64,000 bases of DNA from assembly GCA_016720705.1 (NCBI GenBank), contig JADKKB010000007.1, positions 1,054,001 through 1,118,000 on the forward strand, in the 5' to 3' direction. Origin of the DNA: Chloracidobacterium sp. (GTDB taxonomy: Bacteria; Acidobacteriota; Blastocatellia; Pyrinomonadales; Pyrinomonadaceae). Under the pieces are notes generated by a model. It made no database searches. It was not told the DNA's origin and saw only the letters and a program-made list of their open reading frames with translations. Each line of letters opens with the position of its first letter. The stretch's first letter is position 1. Shown in pieces: positions 16,840-26,063 of the stretch. The position numbers were made by a program, and so were the translations under genes.

Positions 16840-16870
16840 GGTTTAACGTACAAGTCGGCCGCGGATCTTT

Positions 16871-16936
16871 GCAGATGACGCGGTTCGACAAGATCAAGTC
16901 AGGAGTTTGGTATCTGCGGTAAACGCATTCATCTGC
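16871..16936. repeat. Imperfect palindrome (GATGACGC type) in front of sufB
   Basis: Arms GCAGATGA (16871-16878) and TCATCTGC (16929-16936) enclose about 50 bases, with partly matching CGCG/CGCAT inner flanks. It resembles the larger palindrome at 10453-10528 and occupies most of the rrf2-sufB gap, so a regulatory role is possible but not shown. Confidence 0.5.
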
Positions 16937-16950
16937 AGGCAAAAAATAAA

Positions 16951-18390
16951 ATGTCGACAGCAGCAGAATTACTTACTAATCGAGAATATAAATACGGTTT
17001 TGTCACTGATATCGAGACCGAGACGATCGCAAAGGGTCTGACGGAAGATACCGTCCGCCTTATTTCGAGTAAGAAAAGCGAGCCCGAATGGCTACTCGAT
17101 TTTCGTCTAAAAGCTTATCACCGTTGGCTCGAAATGACCCCGCCGGACAATTGGGCTAACTTCCACTATCCGAATATCGATTTTCAGAATATCTCGTACT
17201 ATTCTGCGCCGAAGCACAAACCGTCAAAGGCAAGCCTCGACGAGGTCGATCCGGAATTGCTAAGGACATTTGAAAAGCTCGGCATCCCGCTCTCGGAGCA
17301 AAAAATGCTTGCCAATGTGGCGGTCGATGCGGTATTTGACTCGGTCTCGGTTGCGACGACATACAAGAAAAAACTGCTTGAGGCGGGCGTGATATTTTGC
17401 TCATTCACCGAGGCGGTCGCGGACTATCCGGAGCTCATCAAGAAATATCTCGGCTCGGTCGTGCCGGTTGGCGATAATTATTACGCGGCATTGAACTCCG
17501 CAGTTTTCTCCGACGGATCGTTTGTCTATATCCCAAAAGGCGTTCGCTGCCCAATGGAGCTCTCGACCTATTTTCGCATTAACACGCAGGAGTCAGGGCA
17601 GTTCGAACGCACGCTGATCGTCGCCGAGGAAGGCGGCTATGTCGCCTATAACGAAGGCTGCACCGCACCGCAATTTGATACAAATCAGCTCCACGCGGCC
17701 GTCGTTGAGCTCGTCGCTCTGGACGACGCTGAGATCAAATACTCGACCGTGCAGAACTGGTACGCCGGCGATGAGAACGGCAAGGGCGGCATTTATAACT
17801 TTGTGACCAAGCGTGGTGCTTGCCGCGGCGTTAACTCAAAGATCTCGTGGACACAGGTCGAGACCGGCAGTGCCATCACTTGGAAATACCCAAGCGTTAT
17901 CTTGCAGGGCGACAATTCGATCGGCGAATTTTACTCGGTCGCTCTAACCAACAACGCCCAGATCGCCGACACCGGCACCAAGATGATCCACCTCGGCAAA
18001 AACACGAAATCGACGATCATCTCAAAAGGAATTTCGGCCGGACGCTCAAATAACAGCTATCGCGGATTGGTCAAAATAATGCCCAAGGCCGAAAACGCGA
18101 GAAACTATACTCAGTGCGATTCGATGCTGATCGGCCAGACGTGCGAGGCGAATACATTCCCCTACATCGAGGTGATGAACAACACCGCCCGCGTCGAACA
18201 CGAGGCGACGACGTCGAAGATCAGCGAGGACCAGTTGTTCTACCTGCAGCAACGAGGCATCCCGCAGGAAGACGCCGTTAGCTTGATCATCAACGGATTT
18301 TGCAAAGAAGTTTTCCGCGAATTGCCGATGGAATACGCTGTCGAGGCGACGAAGTTGTTGGGATTGAAGCTTGAGGGCTCAGTTGGGTAA
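16951..18390 (+). CDS. sufB: Fe-S cluster assembly protein SufB
   Basis: SufB is the scaffold subunit of the SufBCD complex that builds Fe-S clusters in the cytosol. The 479-residue product is full length and shows conserved SufB stretches: EPEWLLDFRLKAY, FSDGSFVYIPKGVRCPMELSTYFR (GVRCPMELSTYF), EEGGYVAYNEGCTAPQ and, near the C-terminus, VEHEATTSKISEDQLFYLQQRG; the last part is the typical SufB/SufD beta-helix end. The start at 16951 sits after AT-rich sequence with a weak ribosome site but matches the family N-terminus. sufC, sufD, sufS and sufU lie further on, separated by other genes. Confidence 0.97.
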   Translation: MSTAAELLTNREYKYGFVTDIETETIAKGLTEDTVRLISSKKSEPEWLLDFRLKAYHRWLEMTPPDNWANFHYPNIDFQNISYYSAPKHKPSKASLDEVDPELLRTFEKLGIPLSEQKMLANVAVDAVFDSVSVATTYKKKLLEAGVIFCSFTEAVADYPELIKKYLGSVVPVGDNYYAALNSAVFSDGSFVYIPKGVRCPMELSTYFRINTQESGQFERTLIVAEEGGYVAYNEGCTAPQFDTNQLHAAVVELVALDDAEIKYSTVQNWYAGDENGKGGIYNFVTKRGACRGVNSKISWTQVETGSAITWKYPSVILQGDNSIGEFYSVALTNNAQIADTGTKMIHLGKNTKSTIISKGISAGRSNNSYRGLVKIMPKAENARNYTQCDSMLIGQTCEANTFPYIEVMNNTARVEHEATTSKISEDQLFYLQQRGIPQEDAVSLIINGFCKEVFRELPMEYAVEATKLLGLKLEGSVG

Positions 18391-18401
18391 CGAAATGTTT
18401 C

Positions 18402-18472
18402 ACCACAGAGATCACAGAGAACACAGAGGATCGTTTGGTGTTTTTCTCAGTGGTCTCTGTGATCTCTGTGGT
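18402..18472. repeat. Perfect 19-bp inverted repeat (CCACAGAG family) between sufB and ridA
   Basis: ACCACAGAGATCACAGAGA at 18402-18420 is exactly mirrored at 18454-18472, with a 33-base spacer. It fills the 93-base gap between sufB and ridA. Similar CACAGAG palindromes are widespread intergenic repeats in several soil phyla; a diverged copy sits between sufD and sufS. As RNA it would form a strong hairpin that could uncouple sufB from the genes behind it. Confidence 0.85.
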
Positions 18473-18483
18473 TAATAGTTCTT

Positions 18484-18864
18484 ATGAAAACGATACAACC
18501 TGCAAACCAACCGCAACCGAAAGGCCACTATTCACCGGGCATCGAGCATAACGGACTGATCTATGTTTCGGGGCAGTTGCCGATGACACTGGATACGCGG
18601 GAGGCTTTTACGGGTGATATCGGTGAGCAGACGGAATTGGCTTTGAGGAATGTCGAGGCAGTTTTGCACTCGGCGGGGAGCGATCTGAATCACGTTTTGC
18701 AGATGACGATCTACGTTTCGGATATGGAAATGTGGGGCAAGGTCAATGAGGTTTACGCCCGCGTGATGGGCGATCATCGTCCGGCGAGAGCAATGATACC
18801 GGTCAAAGATCTGCATTTTGGCACGCAGATCGAGATACAGGCGATCGCGGCCGTCAAGGAATGA
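18484..18864 (+). CDS. ridA: RidA family enamine/imine deaminase
   Basis: RidA hydrolyses reactive 2-aminoacrylate and similar enamines that form on PLP enzymes. The 126-residue protein has the full family pattern: GHYSPGIEHNGLIYVSGQLP near the N-terminus (key YSPGI and SGQLP), and the C-terminal RPARAMIPV with the substrate-binding arginine followed by EIQAIAAV with the catalytic glutamate. It is cytosolic and trimeric by family knowledge. It follows sufB by 93 bases containing a palindrome. Its last four bases overlap the next gene (ATGA). Confidence 0.94.
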   Translation: MKTIQPANQPQPKGHYSPGIEHNGLIYVSGQLPMTLDTREAFTGDIGEQTELALRNVEAVLHSAGSDLNHVLQMTIYVSDMEMWGKVNEVYARVMGDHRPARAMIPVKDLHFGTQIEIQAIAAVKE

Positions 18865-19292
18865 TCTATTATCTTGCTCCCGTATTGATCATTTTCGGAT
18901 TGGTGGTCTACCAGATCGCTCAAAAGTCGACCGATCAGAATGCGAACCCATTCGTCGTAGTCATTCTGGCCTACTTGATCGGGATCGCAGCGTGCATTGG
19001 CGGTTATTTTTTGTTCCCGAGGCAGGACGCAGAGATCGTACCGATGGTTCGGACGGCCATCTGGTCAGCGGTCGGCATCGGACTCGGAGCGGCGGCGATC
19101 GAGATCGGTTTTATGCTCGCCTATCGTGCCGGTTGGAATCTGAGCCTGTTGCCGGTCTCGGTAAATGTGTGCGGTGCCGCGCTATTGATGCTGATCGGCT
19201 TGATCGTGTTTAGAGAAAGCATTTCGATAGAAAAGGTGATCGGCATCCTATTGTGCATCGGCGGACTGGTTTTGATAACGCTTAAAAGATAG
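18861..19292 (+). CDS. Small EamA/DMT-superfamily-like membrane protein
   Basis: A 143-residue membrane protein with four to five predicted helices, corresponding to one half of a DMT/EamA transporter. The last two helices, with the motif IVFRESISIEKVIGILLCIGGLVLI (centre FRESISIEKVIGI), are characteristic of the EamA repeat end. Half-size members usually act as homo- or heterodimers. It overlaps ridA by four bases and abuts phzF, so the three are one transcription unit. The substrate is unknown. Confidence 0.8.
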   Translation: MIYYLAPVLIIFGLVVYQIAQKSTDQNANPFVVVILAYLIGIAACIGGYFLFPRQDAEIVPMVRTAIWSAVGIGLGAAAIEIGFMLAYRAGWNLSLLPVSVNVCGAALLMLIGLIVFRESISIEKVIGILLCIGGLVLITLKR

Positions 19293-20102
19293 ATGAAATT
19301 ACAGATATTTCAGGTTGACGCATTTACAAGCGAACCCTTCGGCGGCAATCCGGCGGCCGTCGTGCCGCTCGACGCGTGGCTACCGCCTGAGACGATGCAG
19401 GCGATCGCGTTGGAAAACAATCTGTCGGAAACCGCGTTTTTTGTTCCCGGGGGCGATGGGCAATACGAGATCCGCTGGTTCACGCCGACGTTTGAGATCG
19501 ATCTTTGCGGCCACGCGACGCTGGCCTCGGCATTTACGATCTTCGAGGTCTTGAAGCTTGAGAGCAACATCGTCAATTTTCACTCGCATAAGAGCGGAAA
19601 GTTGTCTGTCGAGAAAAATGGCGATGTATTGACTCTCGATTTCCCTTCCCGGCCTGTTTCGCCGGCGGAGGCGCCGGATGGCTTGATCGAGGCGATCGGC
19701 AAAATGCCGAAAGAGGTTTTCAAAGCCCGGGATTATTTTTTGGTTTACGAAAATGAGCAAGAGATCTTGGATATTAAGCCAAATTTTTCCGCGCTTCTGG
19801 AATTGTCAGAGCGTCTTAAGATCGAGGCTCACGGCTTTATCGTCACCGCTCCGGGAGATTCCTCAGATTTTGTATCGAGATTTTTTGCCCCTGAGGTCGG
19901 TGTTTTCGAAGATCCGGTAACCGGTTCGTCGCACTGCAATTTGATACCTTTTTGGGCGGAAAGGCTTGGGAAGACAGTGATGTTTGCCCGACAAGTGTCG
20001 GCCCGCGGCGGTGAACTATTTTGCGAACTTGCGGGTGACCGCGTAAAGATCGGCGGGTCTGCGGCTTTATATTTGAAGGGCGAAATTTTCGTAAATGATT
20101 AG
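19293..20102 (+). CDS. PhzF family isomerase/epimerase-like protein
   Basis: The 269-residue protein belongs to the PhzF superfamily, related by fold to diaminopimelate epimerase. Visible motifs are FQVDAFTSEPFGGNPAAVV at the N-terminus (core FGGNPAAV), the catalytic glutamate in NNLSETAFFVP, CGHATLASA, and the C-terminal VFEDPVTGSSHC. Only PhzF itself makes phenazines, and no phenazine genes are here, so the true substrate is unknown. It starts directly after the EamA-like gene stop with no gap, and its stop overlaps the frame of the following hydrolase. Confidence 0.9.
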   Translation: MKLQIFQVDAFTSEPFGGNPAAVVPLDAWLPPETMQAIALENNLSETAFFVPGGDGQYEIRWFTPTFEIDLCGHATLASAFTIFEVLKLESNIVNFHSHKSGKLSVEKNGDVLTLDFPSRPVSPAEAPDGLIEAIGKMPKEVFKARDYFLVYENEQEILDIKPNFSALLELSERLKIEAHGFIVTAPGDSSDFVSRFFAPEVGVFEDPVTGSSHCNLIPFWAERLGKTVMFARQVSARGGELFCELAGDRVKIGGSAALYLKGEIFVND

Positions 20103-20124
20103 GAATTTAAAACGACAAGAACTT

Positions 20125-21273
20125 ATGCGTATCATTCCGGCAATTTTGTTTTATTTCATTCTGCTATCAACCTCGGCGGCGGCGCAGAGTGGTGAGGTTA
20201 AGAATGAATATGCAGAGGGAAGAGAAATTATTGCCGGCCTGGGGAAAATCACGAATCCGACCGGTATTCAGGAAAACTATAAAGTAAAAACGGGCGGCAT
20301 CGAACAGTGGATTTACGTTCGCGGACAAGATCGCAAGAATCCCGTGATTTTATTTGTTCACGGCGGTCCGGCTTCGCCTATGTCGCCCGCGATGTGGATG
20401 TTTCAGCGACCGATCGAAGAATATTTTACGGTCGTAAATTGGGACCAAAGAGCATCGGGCAAGACGTTTCTCGAAGCCGAGCCGGATTCGATCAGTGGTT
20501 CGATAAACATTAATAAATACGTTGATGACGCGATCGAGTTGGCAGAATTTATCAACAAGCGCTACAAAACCGAAAAAGTCATCCTTGTCGGTCATAGTTG
20601 GGGAACGATCATCGGTTTGAAGGCCGCACTGAAACGTCCCGATCTTTTTCACGCATACGTCGGGATCGGACAGGTTATAAATACGCGAGACAATGAGCGT
20701 TTAAGTTTTGAGTATGCAGTTTCGCAAGCCGAAAAGCTCAAGAATGCAGCTGCGCTGAAAGAACTAAAATCGATCGCGCCTTATCCGGGCGATCAACCAA
20801 TTACGCGCGAGCGCATTATCATCGCGAGAAAATGGGCGCAGTATTACGGCGGGTTGAGTGCCTTTAGAGATGAGTCGAAATACTATTTCAACGCGCCGCT
20901 GTTGTCGCCGGAATACGTGGAGAAAGACGTCTCGGCAATAGATAATGGAAACTTGTTCACGTTAAGCAGAATTTTGCCCGAATTTTTAGCAGTTGATTTC
21001 AAAAGCGTTAAAGAATTTCCGATCCCGATCTTTATGTTTATGGGGCGGCACGATTACACGACTCCGTCCGAGCCAACGGAAGCGTGGCTGAAGAATGTAA
21101 AAGCGACGACGAAAAAAGCAATCTGGTTTGAAAATTCCGCACACTTGATCCCGTTTGAAGAGCCGGGAAAAATGCTTGTCAGTTTATTAGATTACGTTAG
21201 GCCGACCGCCGTTACAGATTCGAGGTCAGCAAATATTTATAAAGGTTACCAAAATTGCGATCGTTACTTTTGA
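20125..21273 (+). CDS. Exported alpha/beta hydrolase (proline iminopeptidase-like)
   Basis: A 382-residue hydrolase with a signal peptide when started at the ATG at 20125 (MRIIPAILFYFILLSTSAAA); an upstream ATG at 20095 overlaps phzF and adds a basic tail. The fold motifs are the oxyanion HGGPASP, nucleophile elbow GHSWGT, acid GRHDYTTP and histidine NSAHLIPFEEP, all in proper order. The HGGP motif is typical of prolyl aminopeptidases. The last 20 residues after LLDYVRP are unusual. The +1 frame stays open for about 30 codons past the stop, perhaps a fused remnant. More AT-rich codons than its neighbours suggest later arrival. Confidence 0.88.
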   Translation: MRIIPAILFYFILLSTSAAAQSGEVKNEYAEGREIIAGLGKITNPTGIQENYKVKTGGIEQWIYVRGQDRKNPVILFVHGGPASPMSPAMWMFQRPIEEYFTVVNWDQRASGKTFLEAEPDSISGSININKYVDDAIELAEFINKRYKTEKVILVGHSWGTIIGLKAALKRPDLFHAYVGIGQVINTRDNERLSFEYAVSQAEKLKNAAALKELKSIAPYPGDQPITRERIIIARKWAQYYGGLSAFRDESKYYFNAPLLSPEYVEKDVSAIDNGNLFTLSRILPEFLAVDFKSVKEFPIPIFMFMGRHDYTTPSEPTEAWLKNVKATTKKAIWFENSAHLIPFEEPGKMLVSLLDYVRPTAVTDSRSANIYKGYQNCDRYF

Positions 21274-21377
21274 TAAATTCACCCATTTTCATCTTGATGT
21301 CGACGGCGGAAAACGTTCAGGAAAAATACTAATTAATTGCGAATCATAAATATTAAAGTTAAAGAGACCATATAAAA

Positions 21378-22130
21378 ATGTTATTAGAAGTTAAAAATCT
21401 ACACGCCGGAATCAACGGCAAAGAAATATTGAAGGGCCTGAATCTCGAGGTCAAAAAGGGCGAGGTCCACGCCATTATGGGGCCGAACGGGTCGGGTAAA
21501 TCGACGTTGTCAAAAGTTCTCGCAGGGCATCCGTCATTCGAGGTGCTCTCAGGGAGCGTATTGTTTGACGGCAAAGACCTGCTCGAACTCGATCCTGACG
21601 TTCGTGCACGCGAGGGCGTTTTTATGGCATTTCAGTATCCGGTCGAGGTGCCCGGCGTATCAAATTCGCAATTTCTGCGGCTCGCCTATAACCAGAAAGC
21701 TCTCCATCACGGCCTGGAAGAACTCGATCCGCTTGAGTTTAACGACTATCTGAAGGAAAAGGCCAAGATCGTCGAGATGGATCCGCAGTTTTTCAAGCGT
21801 TCGGTCAACGAGGGGTTTTCGGGCGGCGAGAAAAAGCGTAATGAGATACTCCAGATGGCCGTGCTCGAGCCTAAACTCGCGATCCTCGATGAGACCGATT
21901 CAGGCCTCGACATCGACGCTCTTCGCATCGTCGCTGAGGGAGTCAACAAACTCCGTTCGCCCGAGAATGCGATCATTCTCGTGACGCACTATCAACGGCT
22001 TTTGAACTACATCCAGCCTGATTTTGTACACGTCCTCGCGGACGGCAAGATCGTCAAAGAAGGCGGCAAGGAACTCGCCGTCGAGCTCGAAGAAAAGGGC
22101 TACGATTGGGTGAAAGGTGTGGGCAAATAG
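21378..22130 (+). CDS. sufC: Fe-S assembly ATPase SufC
   Basis: SufC is the ABC-type ATPase that drives the SufB-SufD scaffold. The 250-residue protein has Walker A GPNGSGKST, the Q-loop FQYPVEVPGV typical of SufC, the signature FSGGEKKRNE and Walker B LAILDETDSGLD, then the H-loop VTHYQRLL. It lacks membrane segments, as expected. It lies about 3 kb from sufB, behind ridA, EamA, phzF and the hydrolase, and about 2.7 kb before sufD. A 104-base gap precedes it, so it may have its own promoter. The methyltransferase gene starts immediately after its stop. Confidence 0.97.
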   Translation: MLLEVKNLHAGINGKEILKGLNLEVKKGEVHAIMGPNGSGKSTLSKVLAGHPSFEVLSGSVLFDGKDLLELDPDVRAREGVFMAFQYPVEVPGVSNSQFLRLAYNQKALHHGLEELDPLEFNDYLKEKAKIVEMDPQFFKRSVNEGFSGGEKKRNEILQMAVLEPKLAILDETDSGLDIDALRIVAEGVNKLRSPENAIILVTHYQRLLNYIQPDFVHVLADGKIVKEGGKELAVELEEKGYDWVKGVGK

Positions 22131-22733
22131 GTGAGCGAAGCCCTGAGGATCATCTTGCCGCTCTATCTGGTGGCATTCTTTATGATCGCTTTTGTTGGGC
22201 GCTCGTATCTCGTGTGGAAACGCACGGGTATAAATCCTTACGTCGTTCGCAAAGCCGGACGGCCGATCGACTTTATCGAGGGGCTATATCGACTTCCGCT
22301 TATATTGATCCTGATCACGACGCTTGTGTACTCGCTGGCACCGCAGTTTTACGAATATACAGCACCCATTATTTGGCTTGATGGCCCGGGCGTCAAGATC
22401 GCGGGCCTCACGCTGATGGCAATCGCTTTGGCCTGGACCGCTATGGCCCAGATGCAAATGGGCAAGTCCTGGCGTATCGGTATCGACGCTGATAATAAGA
22501 CCGATTTGGTCGAAATAGGTTTATTCGGCGTTTCGCGAAATCCGATCTTTCTCGGTATGCGTCTCGCTTTGTTCGGATTTTTACTATCGCTGCCGAATGC
22601 GTTGACACTAGCGTCCGTTGCTATGGCAGACACATTGATGCAGATCCAGGTGCGGCTCGAAGAAGAATTTTTGACGAAAACTCATAAAGATCAATATATC
22701 GAGTTTTGCGGCCGTGTACGCCGCTGGATATAA
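22131..22733 (+). CDS. Membrane methyltransferase-like protein (ICMT/PEMT fold)
   Basis: A 200-residue membrane protein with about five helices and a C-terminal region resembling isoprenylcysteine/phospholipid methyltransferases. The conserved pattern is GLFGVSRNPIFLGM followed by a hydrophobic helix and an EEEFLTKTHKDQYIEFCGRVRRWI-like end (key RLEEEFL and YIEFCGRVRRW), the SAM-binding signature of the family. The start is a GTG directly after the sufC stop; no better ATG exists without losing a helix. The substrate is unknown; candidates are phospholipids or small isoprenoids. Confidence 0.8.
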   Translation: MSEALRIILPLYLVAFFMIAFVGRSYLVWKRTGINPYVVRKAGRPIDFIEGLYRLPLILILITTLVYSLAPQFYEYTAPIIWLDGPGVKIAGLTLMAIALAWTAMAQMQMGKSWRIGIDADNKTDLVEIGLFGVSRNPIFLGMRLALFGFLLSLPNALTLASVAMADTLMQIQVRLEEEFLTKTHKDQYIEFCGRVRRWI

Positions 22734-24833
22734 ATGACACAGGATAGATCAAACAAGCAGACTCTTGCAGCGGCCGCTTTTGCGGTCTTTGCGGTCGTTT
22801 GTCTGATCGCTTTTCTGGCTGGCCGAACGGCTGATATTTGGCAACTGCAAATACTTGCCGGCAATCTCGGGGGAGGCCCGTTGATCGGGGCCGAAGGCAT
22901 TTGGCAAAGTGCGGCCGGATCTATTTTCGCCGTTTTGATCGGCGTTGCGTGGTTTGGGTTGGGAAGTTTCGTATCCTTCCTCATTCCCGCGACTCGATCA
23001 GCAAACCACTCGCATGTGCTGGAACTCGCGTCGAAGATCGCTATCGGTTCGGCCTTTTGGTCATTGATATGGTTTTTTCTGGGGCTCGCGGGTGCCTACT
23101 CGGGAACGACTGCTGTGGCGACACTCGTCATTGGCCTTGTCCTCGCCGGCCTCAATGTGAGTCGGATCCGCGAAGCAAAAAGTGAAAGCCGCGTGCCCGA
23201 ACGTGCGGGAGCGTTCGACAAAGCGTTGCTGCTGCTGATCGCCGTTCCCGTGGTGCTCGCGCTAATTTCCGCCGCCGCGCCGCCGACTGCCAAAGACTCG
23301 CTGCTCTATCATTTATCGGTGCCAAAGGCTTTCATCGCTCAGGGCAGCAATACATTTGTCGAGGGCAATATCGCGAGCTATCTTGCACTCGGGACCGAGA
23401 TGCACATCGTCTGGGCGAGACTCCTTGGCGGCATTTTCAGCGAACGAACGGCCGAGGTCGCTGGGACGATAGTCGTGTGGTTATTCTTTCCATTGCTGCT
23501 CGCCAGCATTTTTGGTTGGGCTCGCGAGACCGGAATTTCGCGACGATGGTCGCTGATCGCCGTGCTAATGGCCGCGTCAGTTCCGACGGCGTACCACGTT
23601 GCATCGAGCGGATATATCGACATCGCTCTCGCTCTATATATAACGCTTGCGATCTATAGTTTATGCCGTTGGTGGGGCCAGCCGTCGAACGCGACGGCTA
23701 GCGCAATTGCCATCTTTCTCGGTGCCGGACTGGGCGTCAAAATGACAACGGTGTTTGTGATCGCGGCATTTGCGTTGGTCGTCTTACTCCGTGCGAGAAA
23801 TGCGGCGGACACAGGCAAGATCATCGCTACCGGATTTGGATCGCTCATTCTCGCCGGTGCGATCGCCTCGCCCACCTATATTCGGACTTGGGCCGTGACG
23901 GGTTCGCCCGTGTTTCCATTCTATATGAGCATCTGGCCGGGCACGGCCGCAGGCTGGGATGTTGAGCGTTCGAACCTATTCCAAGGAATGAACGCACAAT
24001 ACGGTGGTGCCGAGTCCAACAAGGCAAATTATCTGACTGCGCCCGTTCGCGTGTCGGTGATGGCTCAACCGGAGGAACCCGCAAATTACGACGGCGTTCT
24101 CGGCGTCGCATTTTTGATCGGGCTGCCGCTGCTCATCTGGGCATTGTGGAAACTCGAAATCCCGACTGAGGCGAAGATCGCGGCCGGAGTTGCGGGCGTG
24201 ATGTATCTATTTTGGCTGTTTTCGAGTGCGCAATTGCGATACTTGCTGCCGATAGTCCCGGCGCTTGCAATTGCGATCGCCGCGTCAGTTGAGGCATTTG
24301 GCGATAAACTGCGCGGCATCGCCCAGTACGCATTTGCCGCGTCAGCGTTGGCCGCAACACTGACTGCCGTGGCTTGGTTCTGCCAAAAGGCACCGCTTCG
24401 GGTCGTGCTGGGCGGCGAGACTCGCGACGAGTATCTGACACGAAACCTCGATTATTATCCGTTCTATCAGGCCGTTGATACTGATACGCCTAAAGACTCA
24501 AGCGTCTGGCTGATCAATATGCGGCGTGATACTTACAACATCGAACGATCGGTCTATTCGGATTATCTTTTTGAAGATTGGACCCTGCGAACACTCGTTT
24601 GGGATTCCGCGAATATCGGCGAAGCTCGTGCAAAGGCCAAAGCACTGGGCGTGCAATATATTCTTACGAGATACGATTTCCTCTTTAATTACGACCGCTC
24701 AACGTTGGTCGATGACAAAAAGCCTCGTAGCGAGAATGAGTCGAAGCTCAAGATGGCCAAGGATCTGCTTTTGGATCCGGCGGCGACGATCAAAAGTGAC
24801 AATAAATTTAGTTTAGTTAGGTTAGGTGCGTAA
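22734..24833 (+). CDS. Large multi-pass membrane protein, glycosyltransferase GT-C-like
   Basis: A 699-residue protein with about 12-14 membrane helices and a soluble C-terminal part of about 130 residues. The first large loop contains TAKDSLLYHLSVPKAF, resembling the acidic catalytic loop of GT-C enzymes that use polyprenyl-linked sugars (ArnT/PMT type). The C-terminal segment (DSSVWLINMRRDTYNIE) resembles the soluble ends of such proteins. I cannot name the sugar or acceptor, and the family call is tentative. It starts at the base after the methyltransferase stop and ends two bases before sufD. Confidence 0.65.
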   Translation: MTQDRSNKQTLAAAAFAVFAVVCLIAFLAGRTADIWQLQILAGNLGGGPLIGAEGIWQSAAGSIFAVLIGVAWFGLGSFVSFLIPATRSANHSHVLELASKIAIGSAFWSLIWFFLGLAGAYSGTTAVATLVIGLVLAGLNVSRIREAKSESRVPERAGAFDKALLLLIAVPVVLALISAAAPPTAKDSLLYHLSVPKAFIAQGSNTFVEGNIASYLALGTEMHIVWARLLGGIFSERTAEVAGTIVVWLFFPLLLASIFGWARETGISRRWSLIAVLMAASVPTAYHVASSGYIDIALALYITLAIYSLCRWWGQPSNATASAIAIFLGAGLGVKMTTVFVIAAFALVVLLRARNAADTGKIIATGFGSLILAGAIASPTYIRTWAVTGSPVFPFYMSIWPGTAAGWDVERSNLFQGMNAQYGGAESNKANYLTAPVRVSVMAQPEEPANYDGVLGVAFLIGLPLLIWALWKLEIPTEAKIAAGVAGVMYLFWLFSSAQLRYLLPIVPALAIAIAASVEAFGDKLRGIAQYAFAASALAATLTAVAWFCQKAPLRVVLGGETRDEYLTRNLDYYPFYQAVDTDTPKDSSVWLINMRRDTYNIERSVYSDYLFEDWTLRTLVWDSANIGEARAKAKALGVQYILTRYDFLFNYDRSTLVDDKKPRSENESKLKMAKDLLLDPAATIKSDNKFSLVRLGA

Positions 24834-24835
24834 AA

Positions 24836-25969
24836 ATGAGTAGTACGACAGCAGTAATGGAGACACAGTTTACAAAGCAGTTCACCGAGTTTCGCTCGAC
24901 CGTTGGCGATGACGCGATGACAAAGTTACGTGATGCGGCATTCGCATACTTCGAATCGGTGGGATTTCCGACCGTTCACGAAGAAGATTGGAAATACACT
25001 AATGTTGCGTCACAGGTCGCGGGTCAGTGGACGATCCAAACGAGCGGAAACGCGAGTGTGGACGAACGGGCATCTGATTTCGACTACAAGCGCAATGGAT
25101 TCACGGCTCTGAATCTAGCGTTTGGTGAATTTCAGATTATCCGAATTCCAAAAGAAACGAGCGTTGCGGAGCCGATCGAATTGAATTTTGCGGCGGAGGA
25201 CGGCACCGCGATATTCCCGCACATCATCGTTGTCGCCGAGGCCGGGAGCAAGGCCACGATCGTCGAAACATATGCATCGACTGCTAAAGGATTTACGAGC
25301 AGTGCAATGCAGATCGTGGTCGAGGAAAATGCGAATTTGACGCATTATCGCGTGCAGAAAGACGCGGCCGAAGCTTTTAACTACAACGTGACGGAAGTTG
25401 AGGTTCGCGGCGGCGGCCATTACGATTCGACGAGTATCAATCTCGGTGCCGCACTTTCGCGACACGACATCGAATTGAAGTTTACTGCCGAGGGCGGCGA
25501 GGCTTGGGTTGACGGCCTCTATATGTTGGGCGGCAGTCAGCATCACGACACACACTCGATCATCGATCACACCGTGCCGAATTGCCTTTCGCATCAGACC
25601 TACAAGGGCGTGCTGAACGAGCATTCGAGGGGTGTTTTTAACGGAAAGGTATTTGTCCGAGCAAATGCACACGGCACCGACGCTCAGCAGTCGAATAAGA
25701 ACCTTTTGCTATCGAATGACGCTCGCATCGACACCAAACCGCAGCTCGAAATTTACAACGACGACGTAAAATGCGCACACGGTGCGACCGTCGGACAGAT
25801 CGAGGAAGAAGAGTTGTTCTATCTGCTGACCCGCGGTCTGCCGCCGACGCTTGCCAAAAATTTGTTAACCTACGGCTTTGCCGAGGAAGTGATAAACAAG
25901 ATCGAGATCGACGCGATAAAGGCCGAACTGGACGCGATGGTACTGAATAGGCTGGGAACGGAAATATAA
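24836..25969 (+). CDS. sufD: Fe-S cluster assembly protein SufD
   Basis: SufD pairs with SufB in the SufBC2D scaffold and is needed for iron acquisition. The 377-residue product has the SufD N-terminal helical part with HEEDWKYTNV, and the beta-helix core ending in NLLLSNDARIDTKPQLEIYNDDVKCAHGATVG (key DARIDTKPQLEIYNDDVKC and HGAT), followed by LFYLLTRGLP. These are the diagnostic SufD stretches. It begins two bases after the GT-C-like gene, showing real integration into the same transcript. A repeat-containing 94-base gap follows before sufS. Confidence 0.96.
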   Translation: MSSTTAVMETQFTKQFTEFRSTVGDDAMTKLRDAAFAYFESVGFPTVHEEDWKYTNVASQVAGQWTIQTSGNASVDERASDFDYKRNGFTALNLAFGEFQIIRIPKETSVAEPIELNFAAEDGTAIFPHIIVVAEAGSKATIVETYASTAKGFTSSAMQIVVEENANLTHYRVQKDAAEAFNYNVTEVEVRGGGHYDSTSINLGAALSRHDIELKFTAEGGEAWVDGLYMLGGSQHHDTHSIIDHTVPNCLSHQTYKGVLNEHSRGVFNGKVFVRANAHGTDAQQSNKNLLLSNDARIDTKPQLEIYNDDVKCAHGATVGQIEEEELFYLLTRGLPPTLAKNLLTYGFAEEVINKIEIDAIKAELDAMVLNRLGTEI

Positions 25970-25979
25970 CCACCGAGGA

Positions 25980-26050
25980 CACAGAGAGCTCAGAAATCTC
26001 TGTATCGTCGAATGAAATCTTGGAAATCAATTCCGGCGGTGCTCTCTGTG
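25980..26050. repeat. Diverged CCACAGAG-family palindrome between sufD and sufS
   Basis: CACAGAGAGC at 25980-25989 pairs with GCTCTCTGTG at 26041-26050; outer flanks (ACCACCGAG and GTGGTGAA) are partly complementary. It is related to the perfect repeat at 18402-18472 and, like it, fills a junction inside the suf region. Confidence 0.65.
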
Positions 26051-26063
26051 GTGAATTAATCTT

